DNA of 64,000 bases, taken from NCBI GenBank assembly GCA_949825045.1, contig OX463832.1, forward strand, positions 17,788,552 to 17,852,551. Direction: 5' to 3'. This document shows positions 41,930 through 52,727 of this stretch, piece after piece. This stretch comes from Argyresthia goedartella (taxonomy: Eukaryota; Arthropoda; Insecta; Lepidoptera; Argyresthiidae). The position numbers and the translations under genes are program-made. Numbering within the stretch: position 1 is the first letter of the stretch; each line of letters opens with the position of its first letter. Below the pieces are notes generated by a model that saw nothing but the letters and a program-made list of their open reading frames with translations, was not told the origin of the DNA and did no database searches.

Positions 41930-42386
41930 TAATGCCTTATGTCACTGTGCTATTGAATACTGCATCTGTGCATGGGGAGGTGTTTCCAAATCAATACTAG
42001 TAGAGGCTGAGCGCGCACAGCGTGCTGTACTTAAAGTTCTACTGTTTGCTCCATGGCGGCAGCCCACGACACAAGTGTTTACGGACACAAATGTTCTCAC
42101 AGTTAGGCAAACATACATTCACAAATGCATTAGGCGGTATCATAGTCTTGTAGTCCCACATCTACCCACTAGCACCAAAAGGATCTTTCGGATTCCAATA
42201 CCGCTAGTCAAAAGTGCCCATGCGTGCAGACAATTTGAAAGTCTCGTACCTCGTTTGTACAACAAAATTAATAGGAAAATGAATATAATAAACGATAAAA
42301 GTTATAGTATCAAAACTAAAGTGTATAACTGGCTCAGATCCCTTGACTATGATGCTACTGAAAGCTTATTGACCTCGGCCATCTAG
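41930..42386 (+). pseudogene. LINE ORF2 part 2: C-terminal domain
   Basis: Continues the frame of part 1 after the insertion: YNALCHCAIEYCICAWGGVS, AERAQRAVLKVLLFAPWRQP, TDTNVLTVRQTYIHKCIRRY, RIPIPLVKSAHACRQFESLV and the end YNWLRSLDYDATESLLTSAI before TAG at 42384-42386. No RNase H domain. The closing fold is that of jockey/CR1-type ORF2. Confidence 0.8.
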
Positions 42387-43279
42387 ATCCTCCATCTCAC
42401 TTCTGCTCACGTCATACTCATATAAATATGTATATGTACACATATTACAAAGAAAGCTATTTACATTTAAATTATGTGCATAATATATTCACACTAACAC
42501 TCACTACAACCCAAATCACGAACACACACTTCATACAAAAAATCTTCCATTCAAGCACAACACTTACACTCACACTTAACAATTTCACATACACTCATCG
42601 CAGCACGAACTGATGAATATTGCATTGTATACCTTATATTTTTTTTTGTTTTGTTTTTCCTCTTCTAATGTTTTCTAATTGTCATAACCATAACTAAATT
42701 ATTATTATTTTATTTTTTTTACAAAAAAGTTAGCCAAATGTATTATAAATGTTATTAAGAAACACGTTTTTGGGAAGAACTGTCTCCCTAGATACAGTAT
42801 TTTACTAGTTAGGAAGACAGGGAACCATATTGTATTGTGTAAAACAATTTGTGAAATAAAGAATTTTTACTTTTTACTTTTTTTTTTACAAATATTTTCT
42901 TGCAACATTAATTATACCTATGATTTTAATTTTAAGGTGGTTGCATTGCAACCATTCCGTACTGTTTTTATTATGTCTTGAGAAGCGGACCTGTGATCAC
43001 ATGTATCACCATATACCCGCGGTATATCGAACCGGTGCAGTGCAGACCAGAGACTTATTGGCCCAGAACCCAGACTGCCTATACCAGCAACTCAAGAATA
43101 AAGAGATTTGGGGAGGGATTTCGGCTAAATCAACAGTAATCGGTTTTCAAATGCTGGGAATTGAGTGAAATAGTCTTAAAGAGGACCGATTATCCACCCG
43201 TGTTCAGCGGGCGTCCCACCTCATCATCTATCTATTTACCCGTGGTACTGCCGGTGGTACTTCTGATAGTATCAATGCT
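42387..43279. other. LINE 3' UTR, then a repeat fragment
   Basis: 42387-42890 is the 3' UTR of the LINE. From about 42940 to 43225 a fragment ends CACCCGTGTTCAGCGGGCGT, similar to about 25255-25275, so another dispersed retroelement tail is present. No coding frame. Confidence 0.5.
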
Positions 43280-43284
43280 GAGTC

Positions 43285-43394
43285 TATTAAAACGCGTTGG
43301 CTTTCGGTAAACGACTAATAATTTTTATTTATCATTGCTACCTTCACATACATTTTGTTATACAACATTGCCAGTATTAATATTAAAACTGATA
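43285..43394 (-). repeat. Copia 3' LTR (110 bp)
   Basis: Differs from the 5' LTR by a few substitutions and one single-base indel. Very short for a Copia LTR. The adjacent polypurine tract (43395-43401) and target duplication fix its ends. Confidence 0.88.
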
Positions 43395-43450
43395 TCCCCT
43401 CGTTAACAAAATATCTAATGATAACTGACTCTTAAGTGTTAATTAGGTAC

Positions 43451-44841
43451 CTAGTCCATAGGTCTCAGGCCTATAATTTTCATAAATTTGTAGTGCTTAG
43501 TTGGCAAGAGTCCTTTAGTTAGTAAGTCAGCAGGCATATCTTGAGTCGAAATGTATTTAACATTAACAAGATTGTTTCTAATTGCATCTCTAATATAGTG
43601 AAATCGTACATCAATTTGTTTCGACCTATTATGCGACTGATGGCTTAATGTCATTTTTAATGCACTCTGATTATCACGATATAATGTAATTATATATAAT
43701 TTACCTAAGATCTCAGACATTAAATTTCTTAAATAGATAGCTTCCCTGCATGCCTCTCATGGAGCTACATATTCTGCCTCAGTGCTTGACAAAGATACAG
43801 TCCTCTGTTTCCTGCTTTGCCATGAGATGACAGACCCACACATAATAAAGCAGTAACCAGTATAGGATTTCCTGTCTAACTTATCACTTGCCCAATCGGC
43901 ATCTGAAAAACCTGTTAACTCTACATTTTCTGTATTGTACTTTAAACAATAATTTTTAGTCTTTTGTAAATACTTCAGAACTCGTTTTGCATGACTATAA
44001 TGACTCTCATTGTGACTATTATTAAACTGACTAAGATAACTCACGGCATATGATATATCTGGTCTCGTCAAAACAGCTAAATACATCAAACTTCCTATCA
44101 GTGCTTGATATGGAATATCAGTATAACATTTTTCTGACTTTTCCAAGATCAATTTAGATTCAATAGGAGTATCTATAGATCTACAATTGGCCATGTTAAA
44201 CCTAGACAACAATTGTTCAATGTATTCATGTTGATCTACTGTTATAGTAGAACAATTCCTATCCACATTGACTCTCATTCCCAAATACCTTCTAACTCTA
44301 CCTAAATCCTTCAATTTGAATTCGGAGCTAAGTGCTGTTATCAGTTTATCTGTCTCTTCAGTACTATTTGAGTATACCAAAAAATCATCAACATATAAAG
44401 TTACTATAATCTTTACATCATTAGATATCTTTATAAACAAACATGGATCAAATTTACTAATTTTAAAGCCAAGTTTACACAAACAATCTGTAACTCTTTC
44501 ATACCACATCAAAGATGATTGTTTTAGTCCATAAATAGCTCTCTTAAGCTTGAAAACCTTTCCTCTAGTTTCATTATATATCCTTCTGGAACACACATGT
44601 AAATGTCCTCTTTTAAATGTCCATTAATAAATTCACATGTGACATCCAGGTGTTTAATGTCCATACCCCATTGAACACTTAGGGCAAACATCATTCTCAG
44701 TGTAGAATTATTCACTACAGGTGAATAAGTGTCCACATAGTCAATTCCACGTCGCTGTGTGAATCCTTTTGCCACTAATATTGCACGATATAGCACATTG
44801 TCATTAACATCAACCGTCTTACCACAAAAAACTTTAACCAT
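43451..44841 (-). pseudogene. Copia reverse transcriptase and RNase H
   Basis: Minus strand: RAILVAKGFTQRRGIDYVDT, YSPVVNNSTLRMMFALSVQW, MDIKHLDVTCEFINGHLKED (Ala to Cys change next to the usual D-V-x-x-A-F-L-N-G), IYMCVPEGY; after a frameshift at about 44560 KVFKLKRAIYGLKQSSLMWY, LYVDDFLVYSN (catalytic YVDD, 44386-44397), FKLKDLGRVRRYLGMRV, RSIDTPIESKL, LIGSLMYLAVLTRPDISYAV, DADWASDKLDRKSYTGYCFI and SLSSTEAEYVA, then one in-frame stop at about 43757 and YRDNQSALKM...STQDMPADLLTKGL to 43451. RT and RNase H motifs are essentially complete. Confidence 0.9.
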
Positions 44842-44844
44842 TGT

Positions 44845-47015
44845 TTAACGCATGATTATAAAAATCGTTACCACAAAACTGATTTTAACGTCTTAGCAGG
44901 GATAGGCATGGCTTATATTATGTGATCAATTTAGGCAACCGAGAAAGCTTGTTTAGTGAGTGTCTTGTTTGTCAAGATGGCGGAATTATTGACCAGCTGT
45001 TCTACTGTGTTGGACTTGTTTTTACTCCATTAAAGTCCAAGTTTTATCGTGAGGAAACCTTCATATCTCCATAGGACATCGTGGGGAAACCTCCTTAGTG
45101 GCCGCGATGGGCTATGCGTCATGCAAAATGGACTTAGTTATCTAAAAGTGGGCACAACTGTGCCTCTGCCACCCCGTATCGAAAAAGCATAAAGCTATAT
45201 ATCATCCAATGATGAAATCTATGGTGGGCTACTGGGAAACAGTGTATACGTCGCGCGACACGTGATGAGCGGTGGCCTTGAATGCGCAGTAGTCACTTTT
45301 CAATAGAATTACATATGCGTAGTAATTCCTGCTAACGTCGCCCAGCGTTTTTAACTTACTTATACTATGGGATGAAATTGGTACATATGCTATCGGTGTG
45401 CCCATCCACTATAAAAACCATACTAGCCGCAAGCCACAGCAATCTTGGGAGAAGTTTCATCTGCCTGAGATCTGCTCAACCATCCAGGGCGGTCGCTCAA
45501 GCTGGAGTCGATGCAGGTGTTAGGCCAGTTTGTGAAGGAGATAAGCCGGCTTTTCAATATGGGATGTAATGAATTATGTATCAAGATGCAGGCAGATACC
45601 CGAAGACAGTGGCGCAGGTGCCAGTGAGACTGGTAGCCAGTACTGGCCTCATGTAAATCTAGCTAGACGGGTGCTCTATTCACCCCAGCACTCGCAGACA
45701 GCACGGGACTGGCTTGATTTAATAAGGCCAATACAAGGTTTTTACAAGGCCAACACCAAGCCAGCCAGCACTGGCCTCGGGTAAACCCAGCTTAACATCT
45801 CAAGTTATGAAATAAATATTGCTTGCCAGTCTTTCTAGTGCCCATTCAGCAATATTTATTTTACATGTTGAGATGTAATTTATATTAGATTATATCCCAT
45901 AGTGAAAAGCTGCCTTTATTCATTAAGGTCCCTGGAATGAAAGGAAATAAAGCGAAGCAGTAATAACACCACGTTTTGATATCAACATTTTTAATTTGTT
46001 TATTAACAATTTCATTAATATCGCCAATTCCTTGAAAGATTTTCTATCTCCATTATTAATGTTTCTATCTGAGGGATTAATGTTTACACCACAATTCATG
46101 TTCATCTTCTATCACATTTGTGGGTTTTTATTTCCATATTTGATTCAAGTATGTATGGCGGCTTTGCTGGTGCTGAAAAGACAAGATTTCAATTAAATTA
46201 TACCAAAATGCTAAGGTAGAGGTGGACGAAACACTTGGTTAGAGGAGATGACGGACAGTGGACCGTAGCGATAGAAAATACAAGGGGAAAGATAGGGCCA
46301 TCCAGTGGGCATTGTCCGACGATATTATCAAGTCAACATCTCTCTGCATGCAGTTGGCAAAGAACTTTGGAGAGTGGCGCGATAGAAGAGACTTGTCTTT
46401 GATCGACTTGACTGACTAACCAAGAGGCCTATGCCCAGAAGTGGGTGGATGTGTGCTGAAAACGATTATGAAGATTTCTTACCTTTTCTGTTTCGAAATC
46501 CTGGAAAATTAGGTGTTGTTTTGTTGATCGTCATCACTACCCAGGGTAAGTGCAGGGCGGGCAGTAAGATCCAAGAATTTACTTTCCTGAGCAAGGGATA
46601 AATAATAATATCCCGAACCAAAACAAACAAATTGTCTGACGAACTTTCAGTGACAGTTCCGTGTGTCATTCCGTTCCGTTTCGCTGCTTATTTTTTAGTC
46701 GTGTTTGATAAAAGTACTAAAGTGAACGGTTTTTCTATACAAAAATAAGTATTTACCACTGCTTTACCTAACCATGTTCTATTACTAAGTTAGAAATTAC
46801 ATCAATCATTAAATTTTCCATCAAATTATGTATTCATTCTTATGTTATTCGCGTAAAATGAAACTATGAACGTTTTTTTTAATATTTTTTCATATTGTGT
46901 TGTACAATACAATATGAAAATATACAATATGTTCAGTCTTCAGCTTTTACACTCCATTGGTTGATTCTGCAGTGGCTACTAACTCATTGTTCTTGTTGCG
47001 AATGTAACAGCAGCT
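44845..47015. other. Foreign DNA replacing the Copia integrase region
   Basis: No integrase (HHCC, DDE) motifs are found between protease and RT. The segment contains a short plus-strand frame (45372-45569) that I do not recognise, a CAGTACTGGCCTC-type short repeat (45630-45780), an inverted word AATATTGC...GCAATATT with TTGAGATGT/ACATCTCAA-like arms (about 45800-45880), and an RTE-like LINE tail at 46230-46440. Confidence 0.5.
46230..46440 (+). pseudogene. RTE-type LINE tail fragment
   Basis: In shifting frames reads DDIIKSTSLCMQLAKNFGEW, RDRRDLSLID and a terminal AYAQKWVDVC-like end, the usual RTE ORF2 C-terminus (DDIVK-AG-W-Q-A-DR--W---EEAYVQQW). Short and decayed. Confidence 0.45.
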
Positions 47016-47018
47016 TGT

Positions 47019-48039
47019 TTAAAAAACAACACTATTCCCGTTCTTGATTAGCTCACTCACCGACAACAAGTTCGTTGTAAGGCTGGGTACGCATAGCACG
47101 TTTTTAACTTTGATATCGTAGTTTCGATCCGTGTCTCCGGAACATAACACTGGCACTTTTGCATCATTCGCAACAGTAATATCTGACAAACTCGGCTTGT
47201 AGTTTGCGTTGTTTATCCATTCCTTGTTCGGCGTCATATGCGTGCTCGCGCCGGAGTCCACGTATCCTCTGTCTTACTATATTTTCCATTCAGAAATACC
47301 ACACTGAAAGCATTAGTTTCCTTCTTTTTAAACAGCATTGGGCACTGGTTACGAAAATGTCCAACTTCTCGACACTTGAAACAGGTAATGTTTTTGATTT
47401 GTTTTCCTCCTGTCACTTTCATAGTGTCAAACTTTCCGCCATTTTTTCACTAGGGCTGTACTTCTTTTTTATAGCGAATGCAGCGCCACTAGTTTCCGAT
47501 TCGGAATTCCATGATACCTCCATGTCAATCAGTTTCGATTTTATCGCATCTGTGGTAATCTGGATACCAGAATGTTCTACTGCCATGATCATGGGTGAAA
47601 AATTTTCAGGCAATCCCGCTAATAGCAATGAACCGACCCACTCATCTGTTATTGCAAATCCTGTGCCTTTCAATCGCTGTGCTGTCTCGACAACTTGCGT
47701 TACGTATGCCGTAATTTTCTCGCAGTTTTCTTGTCGGATGGAGATCAAATGACGTAACAAGGTTATCTTTCTGGAAAAACCTGAATCATCGAACGTGTTC
47801 TTCAGTTTGTTCCACAGCTTCTGAGAACTCTTTGTCTCTCTGATGTGCACATACAATCCTGGGTCAATTGTCATTATCAGCTTCGCCTTGGTTTTTGCGT
47901 CATCATCAGGCTTGATTTCCTTAACTGAATCTGGCTTAATACAGTGTATCATGCCTTCAAGTACTAACAAATTCTCCGCCGCAAAACACCACACGTCATA
48001 GTTTTCTCTCCCCTTTAGTTTTGGGACACTCTGTTCCAA
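47019..48039 (-). pseudogene. Copia gag and protease
   Basis: Gag frame 48039-47419: VPKLKGRENYDVWCFAAENL (UBN2 start), KAKLIMTIDPGLYVHIRETK, SQKLWNKLKNTFDDSGFSRK and ITTDAIKSKLIDMEVSW. After a stop, the CCHC knuckle CFKCREVGHFRNQC (about 47360), then after another frame change the aspartic protease site VDSGASTHMTPNKEW (47255 down) to LCVPSLTTNLLSVSEL and NGNSVVF at 47019. The expected ATG is missing because a LINE tail is inserted right at the start codon (about 48040). Confidence 0.88.
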
Positions 48040-48400
48040 ATTCCAAATTCCAAATGTCTTTATTCCTGTAGATATTTACATATACTTAGCAATCGTCATT
48101 TTTGCCAGTTCTCTACATTGGACCACTGTGGGAGAAGAAGGGCGTAGAAACTCCCACAGATTGATTTTTAGATCTCTTTTTAAAAATTGCTCATGCTTAA
48201 CTAATACAAATTATAATATTTAGTCATTATCATAATTAATAAGCAGGAATATATAATTACAAAATTATTTACAGCAAGGTCTGTGTTGAGCCAGATTAAC
48301 CCCATACAGACCCATCATTTAAGTAATCTTGAACATTGTAATATCCCTTTTTCGACAAAGTCGCTTTAACATGGATTTTAAATTGCATATGTATATAGTT
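48040..48400 (-). mobile_element. 5'-truncated LINE tail inserted at the Copia gag start
   Basis: Matches 59770-60110 nearly base for base (for example CATTGGACCACTGTGGGAGA and CCCACAGATTGATTTTTAG), i.e. the 3' UTR plus the last codons of the LINE at 59.8-62.8 kb. Its short-repeat tail is TTTGGAATTTGGAA on the element strand, abutting the gag coding sequence. Confidence 0.85.
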
Positions 48401-48522
48401 AACTGACATTGTAACACGAAAACCCAACTTTATAATTTCCACTGTAAGTTAGTCTAAATTACTGACTCGAAATCACTATGAATCACTGTAATTACTGAAA
48501 TTATAACGTTTCCCCCATAACC

Positions 48523-48631
48523 TATTAAAACGCGTTGGCTTTCGGTAAACGACTAAACTTTTTATTTATCATTGCTACATTCACATAAATTTTGTTATAC
48601 AACATTGCCAGTATTAATATTAAAACTAATA
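48523..48631 (-). repeat. Copia 5' LTR (109 bp) with primer-binding site
   Basis: See the element entry. The PBS (plus-strand CCCCATAACC at 48513-48522) resembles the internal initiator-tRNA-Met site used by Drosophila copia. Confidence 0.85.
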
Positions 48632-48636
48632 GAGTC

Positions 48637-50919
48637 AGTTATAGTCAGCTGCACAAATTAAATTTTGAGTATAATATTTCTAGTATACGTTTTGTATAAA
48701 TAAAACCATTCATATTCTTAGAAATTTTGTGTATTTTTATCACGCTTTTATTAGCTTCCCCTGTATGTTTTTTTGTTTGCTTGTATGTAACCGACTCCTT
48801 TGGACTCGATTTTGACCCACTTTAAACGGACAGATTCAATTCAAACTTTGTACACTTATCGAGAATCAGCGACATTGTAATAATTTCATAAGTTTATCTC
48901 ATTATCCTGATTAGGATCGCCAGGATTAATTAATTTCTATTTCGGGGATTGATAAAACAGTCTACTTACTTTCCGGCTCGCGCACTCGAACTAAAAAATG
49001 AAAAATAAATATAGTTTAAAAAAACAAATATGATATTTGTCTATATAAGTATGTGTACCCAAGATACAGGGAATCCTAGTTTGGGACTAGATCAATGTGT
49101 GTAAATAGTGTCCAAGGTATTATTATTATTATTATTATTATTATTAAACTAAAAAACTCGCTTTTAAAGCACTTCGAACTAAAAAGTTAAAAATAATTTT
49201 TAATATAACCTGGGGATGGAACAATTGCTCCTAGTCAGGTTAGGACTGACGTGAGTGACGTAATGTTTGTTTGGCAGTTAACTTCACTCATATACTTGAC
49301 ACTCTTTAGTTGACTCGACTGCCACTTTTTTTTGTGGTAGGCAAAGATATTTATCCCATTACTTAAGTCTCTTGGTGACGTTAGGTTTACTTTTGGCGGG
49401 TAAAATTTAAGCTTTGTTTTTTAAATAGACGCAATGAATTTAATTTAGTTATAATATTAATTTTAAGAATGCATACAAAATATCGTATTTTTTTTCTCCT
49501 TAAACATTCCCTTAGTTTCTATTTTTCTCATATTTCTTCTCTCAACATCAAACATAACGTGCTTACACATAACATAATACACATAAGGCTTATGGCCATG
49601 TTAATAACCAGCCAAAAATATTAAACCTCCAGCCATGCTCAGTAATATTGTAGCCGATTTAGAGACTCTTAGCGACATCTGTCGACGACAATTTTTTCTT
49701 GATTACTCAGTGTAAAAAATTGCTCCGTCCTTTATTACTTATGAGTCGTTTTATTTTAATATATTTTCCAATAATCCAATGGAAATTCGGCTTTATACCA
49801 AAGAATTTCCAATCTTAATCCATCCAGCAATGCGGGGTGGTGAAGTGACGACAGGGTGCGGGCGGCGCGGTGGTGGGGGGTACAACAGAGGACACAGCAC
49901 AGACAGTCTCTCTCGCTCGAAGTACTACACGTGTAAGGTGTATGTAGGTATTATTCAAGTTCAAACTGCCACAGGTTGATTATGAGCATCGGTGTGCACG
50001 ACTGCATCTCCTCCCTCTAAAGCTCCTTCTTTAAAGTTTTTCTTATGAAAATAATAGATAGTCCTTCTCTGCTCAGTAAAATTAAACTGTAAGTTCCTGT
50101 TGCTGGTGCTCGTAGACGTCCTCTCTTTAAGTTGCCCCGTTTTCATAGCAACTATAGGAAAAACTAGTTTCTGGTAAGAGCTTGTTCTACTTTTAACAGT
50201 CTCTGTAGTAGCGATGGCATTAATGGTGGAGATGGCATTGATATATTTAATGGTAGTGCTCAATCAATAAGGGATAATAATGAAGTGAACTTCATAAGGC
50301 AATTTGTTGCATCTTTAGATGATGAGTAGTGTTATTCTATTATAGCTATATAGAGTATAGCTATTCTAAACGTACACACATAGAAAATATTTCAGACAGG
50401 AAATATTCACAGAGAGTTATTAGCGGTTTTCCTGTTGTACATCTGCAATCTGTATTACTAAACTTCATCAGATGCCAAATTTCAGAGGCAGAGGATTTTT
50501 TCGGAAGTCTCCATGCAACAAAATCTTTACCGCTTAGACTATATCAAGTTTGGGCTCGTTTGATCCTTCTTGACAAGTACTCTGGTCCTAGATAATATTT
50601 TTAGTCTAATCATCATAATTACTAAACAGTCAAAAATGAAATGTTGGTAAAAAAATCATTTTAATAATTGCTTTATTTTAATGCCCTCTAAAAACATTTT
50701 AGCAGCTTTAGATTGAATGAAACCCGTCAATTAATTACTTTCACAATTATGTGATATAAAAGCTTGTTGCGAGATTACTTGTATGTACAATCGAACCATC
50801 TGAATCATGACCCACCATAAGCTTATTTTGCTAAACCCCTTAAATGCAAGTAGGTCGAAATTCGCTTGAAGGTTTATTTCCTTGGTAACGAACTTGTTAT
50901 TATTATTTTTTTTAAATAA
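48637..50919. other. Non-coding intron DNA with small repeats
   Basis: Includes a truncated SINE type B tail (about 49050-49115), an (ATT)n run (49120-49145) and a C/G-richer patch at 49830-49920. The frames here (for example 49779-49979, 50329-50595, 49961-50263 on the minus strand) resemble nothing I know. Confidence 0.5.
49045..49118 (+). mobile_element. SINE type B, 3' tail only
   Basis: TACCCAAGATACAGGGAATC then CTAGTTTGGGACTAGATCAA, the same 3' domain as the copies at 25.7 and 50.9 kb, followed by the (ATT)n tail. Confidence 0.75.
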
Positions 50920-50924
50920 TAAAT

Positions 50925-51170
50925 AATACCTTGGACACCTTTTTACAAACATTGATCTAGCCCCAAACTAGGATTCCCTGTATCTTGGGTACTAGACAAC
51001 GATATATATACTTATATAGAGAAATATTATACTTAGATAGATAAACAACCATGACTAGGGTACAAACATCCGTTCTCGTCAAACAAACATTTGCCCCCAC
51101 CGGGACTCGAACCCGGGACCCTTGGTTTCGTAGGCAGCGTCACTGCCGACTCGACCATTCGGGTCGTCAT
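50925..51170 (-). mobile_element. tRNA-derived SINE, type B copy 2 (full length)
   Basis: Minus strand: tRNA-like head CCCGAATGGTCGAGTCGGCA, B box GGTTCGAGTCC, body and 3' domain ending near an AATAA-rich tail at 50925. It sits about 200 bp upstream of the finger exon, in the intron. Confidence 0.88.
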
Positions 51171-51368
51171 TTGATTAGACACTGACATTTACATAGATCT
51201 TACAAGTTTGAAAGTTTCAAACGAATTATCAGACAAATGGGTCATTATTCAGTTGGTTCGATAGTACAATGGGTCTAATCTACATAAGTATACCTCGCAA
51301 CAACAACACAACTATTTATTGTTCCCATGACACAGTTTCACACAGTCCCATTGTATCTTTATTAACAG

Positions 51369-52727
51369 GATCTAGCTGAGTTCCTCCAGACCTCGGTGTG
51401 TCGCCCTGGCCGGCTGAGGACATGCTTCGCTCACTCTATCAACATCTCTGCACAAGATGATGGTACGCAGGAGTTGAATGTTGACCAAAATGATGAAGAT
51501 GATGATGCAGCGGCCAAGAAATATTTGGAAAGTAACATCGAGGCTCACACCTCCGCCTTCCGAGAAACTGTCGCTTCATATGATGAACAGACTTTTGAAT
51601 CATTTTGCGACAAAAATATAGTTGTCTGTGCTTCAGGAGATCTTTATGAACCGTTAGAGGAAACTTACGCGCATACAAGTAAACACGTTACAAATAGTGT
51701 CACAACCATAAACACATCAAACTCTACCGATATTGAATCTACTCGTGAAAAAAGCATTTGCGTTTGCGATTACTGTCATAAAATCTTTACTTCAAAAACT
51801 GCGTTAGAACGTCACATCGCTACATTTGACATTTATCCACATAGTTATAAAGCTGTTACGTTTCCATGCGAAGATTGTGTTGTAGTGATGTGTTCAGACA
51901 ATCAGTGTAGCGAGTGTTCGAACGGACATAGAGTAATTCAGAACAAAGAATCCGAGAAGCATTATAAGCCCAAATTGTATCAAAGTCAACCATATTCAGG
52001 TAGAAAAAGCGTGCTAATACACAACAGAACCCAGTATACTCGCGAGAGACCCTTTCAGTGTGAGGTGTGTCATAAATCATTTTCACACAAAAGTAGATTA
52101 ATTGAGCATATCAGAACACATACAGGCGAGAAACCCTTTCAGTGTGAGGTGTGTCTTAAATCATTTTCAGTTAAATATCACTTGATCGCTCACATCAGAA
52201 CACATACTGGCGAGAAACCCTTTCAGTGTGAGGTGTGTCATAAATCATTTTCACACAAAAGTAGATTAATTACTCACATCAGAATACATACTGGCGAGAA
52301 ACCCTTTCATTGTGAGGTGTGTCATAAATCATTTTCACTTAAAAGTGTTTTAATTCGTCACATCAGAATACATACTGGCGAGAAACCCTTTCAGTGTGAG
52401 GTGTGTCCTAAATCATTTTCACACAAAAGTAGTTTAATTAATCACATCAGAATACATACTGGCGAGAAACCCTTTCAGTGTGAGGTGTGTCATAAATCAT
52501 TTTCACATAAAAGTGTTTTAATTTGTCACCTCAGAATACATACTGGCGAGAAACCCTTTCAGTGTGAGGTGTGTCATAAATCATTTTCACACAAAAGTAG
52601 TTTAATTATTCACATCAGAGTACATACTGGCGAGAAACCCTGTCAGTGTGAGGTGTGTCATAAATCATTTTCACATAGAAGTAGTTTTATTACACACATC
52701 AGAACACATACTGGCGAGAAACTTTAA
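51369..52727 (+). CDS. ZAD-C2H2 zinc-finger gene, exon 3 (acidic linker and zinc-finger array)
   Basis: Acceptor TCTTTATTAACAG; phase 0 reading DLAEFLQTSVCRPGRLRTCF, an acidic stretch (NVDQNDEDDDAAAKK), a solitary C2H2-like finger CDYCHKIFTSKTALERH at about residue 130 of the exon, then eight tandem fingers of the form PFQCEVCHKSFSHKSxLIxH with H-x3-H and TGEKP linkers. Such proteins are nuclear DNA-binding transcription factors. Repeats are 84 bp and extremely alike. The frame ends early (TGEKL then TAA) because of a small deletion against the repeat pattern. It may also be an independent gene if the ZAD exons belong elsewhere. Confidence 0.8.
   Translation, partial: DLAEFLQTSVCRPGRLRTCFAHSINISAQDDGTQELNVDQNDEDDDAAAKKYLESNIEAHTSAFRETVASYDEQTFESFCDKNIVVCASGDLYEPLEETYAHTSKHVTNSVTTINTSNSTDIESTREKSICVCDYCHKIFTSKTALERHIATFDIYPHSYKAVTFPCEDCVVVMCSDNQCSECSNGHRVIQNKESEKHYKPKLYQSQPYSGRKSVLIHNRTQYTRERPFQCEVCHKSFSHKSRLIEHIRTHTGEKPFQCEVCLKSFSVKYHLIAHIRTHTGEKPFQCEVCHKSFSHKSRLITHIRIHTGEKPFHCEVCHKSFSLKSVLIRHIRIHTGEKPFQCEVCPKSFSHKSSLINHIRIHTGEKPFQCEVCHKSFSHKSVLICHLRIHTGEKPFQCEVCHKSFSHKSSLIIHIRVHTGEKPCQCEVCHKSFSHRSSFITHIRTHTGEKL
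52064..52720 (+). repeat. 84-bp tandem repeat encoding C2H2 fingers
   Basis: Eight units from the first CAGTGTGAGGTGTGTCATAA to the last. Recognition positions -1, 2, 3 and 6 by finger: HSRE, VYHA, HSRT, LSVR, HSSN, HSVC, HSSI, HSST (last has Phe at position 4). Backbone residues hardly vary. Confidence 0.9.

Larger units (their letters stand above)
37040..42890 (+). mobile_element. Nearly complete LINE (jockey/CR1-like), interrupted by a mariner-like element
   Basis: Order on the plus strand: GC-rich 5' UTR (37070-37530), ORF1 (about 37532-38451), spacer, ORF2 (about 38880-42386), 3' UTR ending in AATAAAG and a T/A-rich tail near 42880. The 583-bp insertion at 41345-41927 splits ORF2. Frameshifts are few (about two in ORF1 and one in ORF2 besides the insertion), so it is a fairly young copy. 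No target duplication was established. Confidence 0.85.
43285..48631 (-). mobile_element. Copia LTR retrotransposon with both LTRs and 5-bp target duplication, internally disrupted
   Basis: 110-bp LTRs at 43285-43394 (3' LTR of the minus-strand element) and 48523-48631 (5' LTR), starting TAT(T/C)AG and ending TTTTAATA on the element strand, about 94% alike. A 5-bp duplication GAGTC (plus strand) flanks them at 43280-43284 and 48632-48636. Next to the 5' LTR is GGTTATGGGG, a Copia-type primer-binding site; next to the 3' LTR is a purine tract GAGGGGA. Between lie gag, protease and the RT/RNase H part; the integrase region is replaced by about 2.2 kb of other sequence. Confidence 0.9.
27171..51368 (+). 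other. Proposed 24.2-kb intron 2 of the zinc-finger gene, filled with TEs
   Basis: Flanked by exon 2 (ZAD) and the finger exon in the same strand and phase 0, with acceptor TCTTTATTAACAG. It contains the Helentron, two LINEs, a mariner-like element, a Copia element and SINEs. Additional small exons inside cannot be excluded. Confidence 0.55.

Noticed and set aside
47204..47752. A 182-residue plus-strand frame
   Set aside because: Antisense shadow of Copia gag/protease.
52064..52720. CRISPR-like or satellite array
   Set aside because: The 84-bp units are in frame and encode C2H2 fingers with TGEKP linkers.
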